From Delftia tsuruhatensis NBRC 16741 (GTDB lineage Bacteria > Pseudomonadota > Gammaproteobacteria > Burkholderiales > Burkholderiaceae_C), in the NCBI RefSeq assembly GCF_001571325.1, contig NZ_BCTO01000025.1, positions 1 through 64,000 on the forward strand: a stretch of 64,000 bases of DNA. Direction: 5' to 3'. The notes beneath the pieces are model-generated. The model was not told where the DNA came from. It did no database searches and was given only the letters and a program-made list of their open reading frames with translations. Shown piece by piece: positions 59,321 through 64,000 of the stretch (within the stretch, counting starts at the first letter, position 1; each line of letters starts with the position of its first letter). A program made the translations under genes and the position numbers.

Positions 59321-59926
59321 ATGTCACCAACCCATACCGGATCAAGCGCTTTGAAACCGCATCGCCATTTCCCAATGGCCAGCCTTGCCATTGCCATTGC
59401 AGTGAGCGCCTGCTTGATAGGTGCCCAAGCCTCCGAATCATCGCCGCCACCAGCATCGCCGGCTGAAATCAGCAGCCAGCAAACCCAGCCGACGGCTGCC
59501 GACTACTCTCGGCCTGCGCAGGAAAGAGTCGCGTCCATGACTGCGCTGCGGCAATACCTGAAGTTCAAGGATGAAGTCTGGGAAACCCAAAGAGCCCGCC
59601 AGAGCAATACCTTTTGCTTCGTGCAGCAGCGTCCCGACCATCCGTCCGATCCCGAGCCGAACGTGTGGATGGTCTGGCTCAATGGCGGCGAGATCGTCAA
59701 TATGGGCTGGCATCTCTATTCGCCCAAAACGCTGACGAAAGAAGACGCCAAAGCGGATGGTGAAAGCCTGGCAAGAATGAAATCCATCAAGCTCGCGACC
59801 GACGTGCGGGAAACGGCCCAGGAAATCTACGGCAGCAGCTTCCTCGTCGAACGCGCCTGGGTGGACATGCTGCTGGCGCAGTGCAAGGCCAAGGGCCGCA
59901 CCATCAAAGTGACTCCTGCCCGATAG
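59321..59926 (+). CDS. Candidate periplasmic immunity protein 1
   Basis: The 201-residue protein has an N-terminal signal (SLAIAIAVSACLIGAQAS) and the mature protein lies in the periplasm; the cysteine in VSACL might serve as a lipobox. The body has CFVQQ, VWMVWLNGGEIVNMGW, then DVRETAQEI and SSFLVERAWVD with LLAQCKAKG. This second half is very similar to the next gene. AAGGAGGG lies 6 nt before the ATG, one of the best ribosome sites in the cluster. Its role as immunity to the preceding hydrolase-like protein is inferred from order, export and duplication. Confidence 0.6.
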   Translation: MSPTHTGSSALKPHRHFPMASLAIAIAVSACLIGAQASESSPPPASPAEISSQQTQPTAADYSRPAQERVASMTALRQYLKFKDEVWETQRARQSNTFCFVQQRPDHPSDPEPNVWMVWLNGGEIVNMGWHLYSPKTLTKEDAKADGESLARMKSIKLATDVRETAQEIYGSSFLVERAWVDMLLAQCKAKGRTIKVTPAR

Positions 59927-60430
59927 CCGCATGCCGCATATCGGACGCAACCGCTTTCCCGGCCCATGCCGTGTCAGGCAAGGCCGTCGCCTGCTCGCAA
60001 GGTGTCTGCTGGCCACCCTGGCGGGATCGGCCCTGCCTTTGCTGGCAGCGCCTGAAAGCGGGCGGGCTTCCGATTTCTCGCGTCCGGCGCAATCCCTGAT
60101 TCCTTCTCCAGCCGCCCTGCGTATCTATTTGAAGAGCCGCCAGGCATCGACTGGCCCCGGAAAGCCTTCAGCCCTCCAGCGCTTTTGCTTCGTGCAACAG
60201 CACAACCGCAGCGCAGTCCCTGCGCGCTCGTCGGTCTGGATGGTCTGGCTGGAAGGCGGCCAGATCGCCAATCTGGGACAGCGCCGCTTCACCGCCAAAC
60301 CATCGCCGGATGAAGCGCAATGGGATGGCGATGCCTTGTCCGAAGCCAAGGCCATCCACCTCGCCGCCGACGTCCGTGAAACGGCGCAGGAAATCACCGG
60401 CAGCAGCTTCCTCGTCGAACGCGCCTGGGT
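59831..60430 (+). repeat. Identical 32-nt blocks in the two paralogous immunity genes
   Basis: The 32 bases at 59831-59862 recur without change at 60399-60430, in the same frame of the two neighbouring genes. The flanking codons also agree closely. The blocks are direct repeats 568 bp apart, marking a recent duplication or gene conversion and a possible site for loss of one copy by recombination. Confidence 0.85.
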
Positions 60431-60494
60431 CGACCGGCTGCTGGCGCAGTGCCAGGCCAAGGGCCACAAGGTCGAAGTCCGCCCCCGCCGCTAG
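59931..60494 (+). CDS. Candidate periplasmic immunity protein 2 (paralogue of the preceding gene)
   Basis: In this 187-residue protein a basic N-terminus with a hydrophobic stretch (CLLATLAGSALPLLAAP) acts as a signal peptide. The mature part repeats the pattern of the preceding protein: CFVQQ, VWMVWLEGGQIANLGQ, DVRETAQEI, SSFLVERAWVD, LLAQCQAKG. It starts 4 bp after its paralogue and has no clear ribosome site, so it depends on coupled translation. The pair probably arose by tandem duplication and then diverged in the N-terminal half. Confidence 0.6.
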   Translation: MPHIGRNRFPGPCRVRQGRRLLARCLLATLAGSALPLLAAPESGRASDFSRPAQSLIPSPAALRIYLKSRQASTGPGKPSALQRFCFVQQHNRSAVPARSSVWMVWLEGGQIANLGQRRFTAKPSPDEAQWDGDALSEAKAIHLAADVRETAQEITGSSFLVERAWVDRLLAQCQAKGHKVEVRPRR

Positions 60495-60544
60495 CCGGCA
60501 TGCCCGGCCCCCATTCATCCACTCTTTTTCCGCACCCAAGACCC

Positions 60545-63286
60545 ATGACAGAAATCAGCCGCCAATCCCTCTTCGGCAAGCTCAACCCGCTGCTGTTCAA
60601 GTCGCTGGAAGGCGCCACCGTGTTCTGCAAGCTGCGCGGCAATCCCTATGTGGAGCTGGTGCACTGGCTGCACCAGCTGCTGCAGGAAAACGATTGCGAC
60701 CTGATCCGCATCCTGCGCCACTTCGACATCGCCTCCGACCGCCTGGCCGCCGATGTGGTGCGCCGCCTGGACCAGCTGCCGCGCGGCGCCACCTCGATCA
60801 GCGACTTCTCCGTGCACATAGAGACCGCCATCGAGCGCGGCTGGGTCTATGCCACGCTGATGTTCAACGACAGCCAGATCCGCAGCGCCTATCTGCTGTC
60901 GGGCATGGTGCGCACGCGCTCGCTGGCCAATGAGCTGCGCTCCATCTCGCGCGAATTCGACAAGATCTCCGAGCCCGCGCTCAGCGACGCCTTCGCCCGC
61001 CTGCTGCCCGACTCGCCCGAGGCACGCATGCGCGCGGCCGATGGCAGCGGGCTGGAAGGCACGCCAGGCGAAGCGAGCCAGGCCACGGGCGCCGCACCCG
61101 GCCAGGGCGGTGCGCTGCAGCAGTACACGGTGGACCTGACGGCCCGCGCCAAGGCGGGCGAACTGGACCCCGTCACGGGCCGCGATGACGAAGTGCGCCA
61201 GATGGTGGACATCCTGCTGCGCCGCCGCCAGAACAACCCCATCCTGGTGGGCGAGGCCGGCGTGGGCAAGACCGCCGTGGTCGAGGGCCTGGCCCTGCGC
61301 ATCGCCCAGGGCGATGTGCCGCCGCCGCTGCAGGGCGTGGAGCTGCGCGTGCTGGACGTCGGCCTGCTGCAGGCCGGCGCCAGCATGAAGGGCGAATTCG
61401 AGAACCGCTTGCGCGGCCTGCTGGACGCCGTGCAGTCCAGCACCACGCCCATCGTGCTCTTCATCGACGAAGTCCACACCCTGGTGGGCGCGGGCGGCCA
61501 GGCCGGCACGGGCGATGCCGCCAACCTGCTCAAGCCCGCCCTGGCGCGCGGCACGCTGCGCACCATCGGCGCCACCACCTGGGCCGAGTACAAGAAATAC
61601 ATTGAAAAAGACCCGGCCCTGACCCGCCGCTTCCAGCTGGTGCAGGTGCACGAGCCCGACGAGCCCCGCGCCGTGGACATGCTGCGCGGCGTGGCCGCCA
61701 AGCTGGAAAACCACCACCAGGTGCGCATTGCGGCCGACGCCGTGGCCGCGGCCGTCAGCCTGTCGCACCGCTACATTCCCTCGCGCCAGCTGCCCGACAA
61801 GGCCGTCAGCCTGCTGGACACGGCCTGCTCGCGCGTGGCCATGGCCCTGCATGCCACGCCCGCCCAGCTGGAAGCCGTGCAGCGCCGCATCGAGGCCCTG
61901 GGCGTAGAGCAGGAAGTGCTGCTGCGCGAGGCCGCCCTCGGCCTGCCCACGGCCGAGCGCCTGCAGGCGCTGGAAACCGACCTGGCCGGCCTGCGCGAGC
62001 GCCAGGCCACGCTGGCCGAACGCTTTGGCCAGGAAAGCGCGCTGGCCCGCCGCATCCTGGAAACCGAGGCCGCCCTCATGGGCCTGAAGTCGCCCGTCTT
62101 CTCCACCGGCGCCGCCGCAGACCCGTCCGCTGCGGCACCGGAAACGGCCGCCGAAGCCACCTCAACCGAACCTGCCGAGCCCCCCAGCGTGGCCTCGCTG
62201 GAAGCGCTGCGCCGCCAGTTCGCCGAGCTGCAGGGCGATTCCCCGCTGCTGCAGCCCGTGGTCGATGCCGGCGTGGTCGCCGCCGTCGTGGCCGAGTGGA
62301 CCGGCATTCCCGTGGGCCGCATGGTGCGCGACGAGGTGCAGTCCGTGCTCTCGCTGGCAGACACGCTGGAGAAGCGCGTCATCGGCCAGCGCCACGGCCT
62401 GGAGGCCATCACGCGCCGCATCCAGACCTCGCGCGCGCGGCTGGACGATCCGGGCAAGCCCATCGGCGTGTTCCTGCTAGCCGGCCCCTCGGGCGTGGGC
62501 AAGACGGAAACCGCCCTCTCCCTGGCCGAAGCCCTGTATGGCGGCGAGCAAAACCTCATCACCATCAACATGAGCGAGTTCCAGGAGGCGCACACCGTCT
62601 CCACCCTCAAGGGCGCGCCGCCCGGCTACGTGGGCTACGGCGAAGGCGGCGTGCTCACCGAGGCCGTGCGCCGCCGCCCCTACAGCGTGGTCCTGCTCGA
62701 CGAAATCGAGAAGGCCCACTCCGACGTGCACGAGATGTTCTTCCAGGTCTTCGACAAAGGCTGGATGGAAGACGGCGAGGGCCGCTACATCGACTTCAAG
62801 AACACCGTCATCATCCTGACCTCCAACGTGGGCTCGGACCTGATCGCCAGCATGTGCCGCGACCCGGACCTGGCGCCCACGCCCGAAGGCCTGGCCCAGG
62901 CCGTGCGCCAGCCGCTGCTGCAGACCTTCCCTGCCGCGCTGCTGGGCCGCCTGACGGTGGTGCCCTACTACCCCATCTCCGACGCCATGCTGGAGCAGAT
63001 CATCCGGCTGCAGATGCTGCGCATCCAGCGGCGCATCGAGGAACGCCACGGCGCGCAGTTCAGCTTCGATGAAGCCGCCGTGGACCTGGTGCGCCGCCGC
63101 TGCAGCGAGGTCGAATCGGGCGCGCGCATGGTGGACGGCATCCTTACCCAGAACCTGCTGCCGCGCATGGCTACCCACTTCCTGCAGGCCACCGTGCAAG
63201 GCCAGGAACTGCAAAGCCTGCATGCCGGCGCCAGCGGCGACGACTTCACGCTGGACGTGCGCACCCGCGCTGCGGAGCCGGCATGA
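60545..63286 (+). CDS. clpV: ClpV (TssH), T6SS sheath-disassembly ATPase
   Basis: In this 913-residue protein the N-terminal ClpV-type domain begins ISRQSLFGKLNPLLFKSLEG. AAA domain 1 has Walker A GEAGVGKTAVV near 236 and IVLFIDEVHTLVGAG. A middle coiled coil includes RRIEALGVEQEVLL. AAA domain 2 has GPSGVGKTETA near 649, the pore loop GYVGYGEGG, and VVLLDEIEKAH. ClpV unfolds the contracted TssB/TssC sheath for reuse. The start at MTEISRQSL matches the family. It overlaps the next gene (ATGA). Confidence 0.96.
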   Translation: MTEISRQSLFGKLNPLLFKSLEGATVFCKLRGNPYVELVHWLHQLLQENDCDLIRILRHFDIASDRLAADVVRRLDQLPRGATSISDFSVHIETAIERGWVYATLMFNDSQIRSAYLLSGMVRTRSLANELRSISREFDKISEPALSDAFARLLPDSPEARMRAADGSGLEGTPGEASQATGAAPGQGGALQQYTVDLTARAKAGELDPVTGRDDEVRQMVDILLRRRQNNPILVGEAGVGKTAVVEGLALRIAQGDVPPPLQGVELRVLDVGLLQAGASMKGEFENRLRGLLDAVQSSTTPIVLFIDEVHTLVGAGGQAGTGDAANLLKPALARGTLRTIGATTWAEYKKYIEKDPALTRRFQLVQVHEPDEPRAVDMLRGVAAKLENHHQVRIAADAVAAAVSLSHRYIPSRQLPDKAVSLLDTACSRVAMALHATPAQLEAVQRRIEALGVEQEVLLREAALGLPTAERLQALETDLAGLRERQATLAERFGQESALARRILETEAALMGLKSPVFSTGAAADPSAAAPETAAEATSTEPAEPPSVASLEALRRQFAELQGDSPLLQPVVDAGVVAAVVAEWTGIPVGRMVRDEVQSVLSLADTLEKRVIGQRHGLEAITRRIQTSRARLDDPGKPIGVFLLAGPSGVGKTETALSLAEALYGGEQNLITINMSEFQEAHTVSTLKGAPPGYVGYGEGGVLTEAVRRRPYSVVLLDEIEKAHSDVHEMFFQVFDKGWMEDGEGRYIDFKNTVIILTSNVGSDLIASMCRDPDLAPTPEGLAQAVRQPLLQTFPAALLGRLTVVPYYPISDAMLEQIIRLQMLRIQRRIEERHGAQFSFDEAAVDLVRRRCSEVESGARMVDGILTQNLLPRMATHFLQATVQGQELQSLHAGASGDDFTLDVRTRAAEPA

Positions 63287-64000
63287 GAAGGCACCGCCTG
63301 CCACGCGCCGCCACGGCCGTGATCGCAGCCGCGCTGCTGGCCGCCCCGGCTGCGCAGGCGCTGGACCTGGGCGCCATCGGCCAGGCGGCCGACACCGTGC
63401 AGCGGGCCTCGGGCGCCGCCACGGCCGGCCAGCAGGCGCTGGAGGCCGGCCGCAGCGCGGCCAGCACGGCCACCAACGCGGCCACCGGTGCCGCCAACGA
63501 GGCCCGTGCCTGGTGGGACCGCAACCAGGCCCAGCCCGAGGCGACACAGTCGCCGCCCTCCGGCGCCGCCCCCGTGCAGGACGACCAGGGCGGCCCACGC
63601 CGCGTCATGGCCGTGCTGGGCGACGCCTGGACGGACAGCGCCCGGCGCGGCCAGGCCGTGGTCGCGCTCATGGACCAGGGGCCGTACCTCGTGCAGCGCC
63701 AGGCCGCCCATGTGGCGCCGGCCAAGTCGCAATGGCTGGCCCTGCCGCGCGGCGACAGCACCGGCGTGGCCATCGAACTGCCCGGCGACCCCGACGGCAC
63801 GACCTATGACCTGTCCACCGGCCGTGCCCGCCCCGGGGGCCGGGGCGTGCGCATCTTCGCCCTGTCCGTCCATGCCGACGTGCCCCAGCGCGCGGGCCGG
63901 CGCAGCCTGGACGCCATAGAGCAGCACGCCATGCTGCGCGCCAGCTCGGTGCGCACCGAATGGCCGCGCCAAAGCGGCGACATCCTGGAGCCCACGGGCG
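63283..64000 (+). CDS. Exported protein after clpV, truncated by the window end
   Basis: The frame is open to the window end (239 codons seen). It begins with an Arg-rich start and hydrophobic signal peptide ending AAPAAQA, followed by an Ala-rich helical region (TAGQQALEAGRSAASTATNAA). A folded part follows with RRVMAVLGDAWTDSARRGQAVVALM and GVRIFALSVHADVP. It overlaps the clpV stop (ATGA), so it belongs to the T6SS operon. No domain was recognised. The rest of the gene and probably vgrG lie beyond the window. Confidence 0.7.
   Translation, partial: MRRHRLPRAATAVIAAALLAAPAAQALDLGAIGQAADTVQRASGAATAGQQALEAGRSAASTATNAATGAANEARAWWDRNQAQPEATQSPPSGAAPVQDDQGGPRRVMAVLGDAWTDSARRGQAVVALMDQGPYLVQRQAAHVAPAKSQWLALPRGDSTGVAIELPGDPDGTTYDLSTGRARPGGRGVRIFALSVHADVPQRAGRRSLDAIEQHAMLRASSVRTEWPRQSGDILEPTG

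Noticed and set aside
1..64000. Search for tRNA, rRNA, insertion sequences, prophage genes
   Set aside because: No tRNA-like cloverleaf, rRNA segment, transposase, integrase or phage structural gene was recognised; the T6SS genes that resemble phage tail parts belong to the secretion system.

Overview
The window is GC-rich DNA from a betaproteobacterium, most probably a Comamonadaceae such as Delftia, Comamonas or Acidovorax. This rests on the protocatechuate 4,5-cleavage genes, the dense signalling genes, the type of type VI secretion (T6SS) cluster, and a dispersed-repeat-like spacer near 24.5 kb that looks typical of that family. No rRNA, tRNA, CRISPR array, transposase or phage gene was seen. 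The assignment is inference from gene content; no database was searched.

Layout. (1) 1-6.1 kb, minus strand: an aromatic catabolism block. A three-subunit periplasmic molybdenum aldehyde oxidoreductase (PaoABC type) ends at a clear terminator. It is followed by an aromatic-acid:H+ symporter, then LigA and the start of LigB (protocatechuate 4,5-dioxygenase). A tract of eight 8-bp repeats lies just before ligA. (2) 6.3-16.4 kb, minus strand: a five-gene envelope module in the order YjfI-like protein, PspA/IM30, YqiJ-like OB-fold membrane protein, YqiK-like flotillin, and a 1859-residue AAA ATPase. A perfect 10-bp-arm palindrome overlaps the putative promoter. (3) 16.7-21.8 kb, plus strand: a membrane EAL phosphodiesterase with a degenerate GGDEF domain, a diacylglycerol-kinase-like lipid kinase, a metallophosphoesterase and a single-domain response regulator. 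(4) 21.9-31.8 kb: a minus-strand phosphorelay block (CHASE3/GAF hybrid kinase with three receivers, CheR, CheB lacking a receiver, receiver-kinase), two small exported proteins on plus, then a chemoreceptor preceded by a FliD-like protein on minus. (5) 32.1-34.1 kb: a GntR/FCD regulator and hcp, both minus strand, separated by a spacer with a 12-bp-arm inverted repeat and three consecutive hairpins. (6) 34.7-64 kb, plus strand: one long T6SS gene cluster.

The T6SS cluster runs ppkA, PEGA/TPR protein, tssQ-like lipoprotein, fha/tagH, pppA, tssJ, tssK, tssL, tssM, tagF, tssA, exported orphan, tssB, tssC, amidase-like candidate effector, exported candidate immunity protein, tagJ, DUF4087 protein, tssE, tssF, tssG, SleB-like candidate effector, two paralogous exported candidate immunity proteins, clpV, and an exported protein cut by the window end. 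With the divergent hcp, every core component except VgrG (TssI) is present, and there is a complete threonine-phosphorylation control set (PpkA, PppA, Fha, TagF). Most genes overlap or nearly touch, so they are probably translationally coupled.

The most interesting part is the accessory cargo between T6SS core genes: two candidate peptidoglycan-directed effector/immunity cassettes, one with tandem immunity paralogues that share an identical 32-nt block, plus small exported proteins of unknown role. Stem-loops sit around tssB, tssC and the first cassette. The flotillin/PspA/ATPase module with its palindromic operator is the second point of interest.
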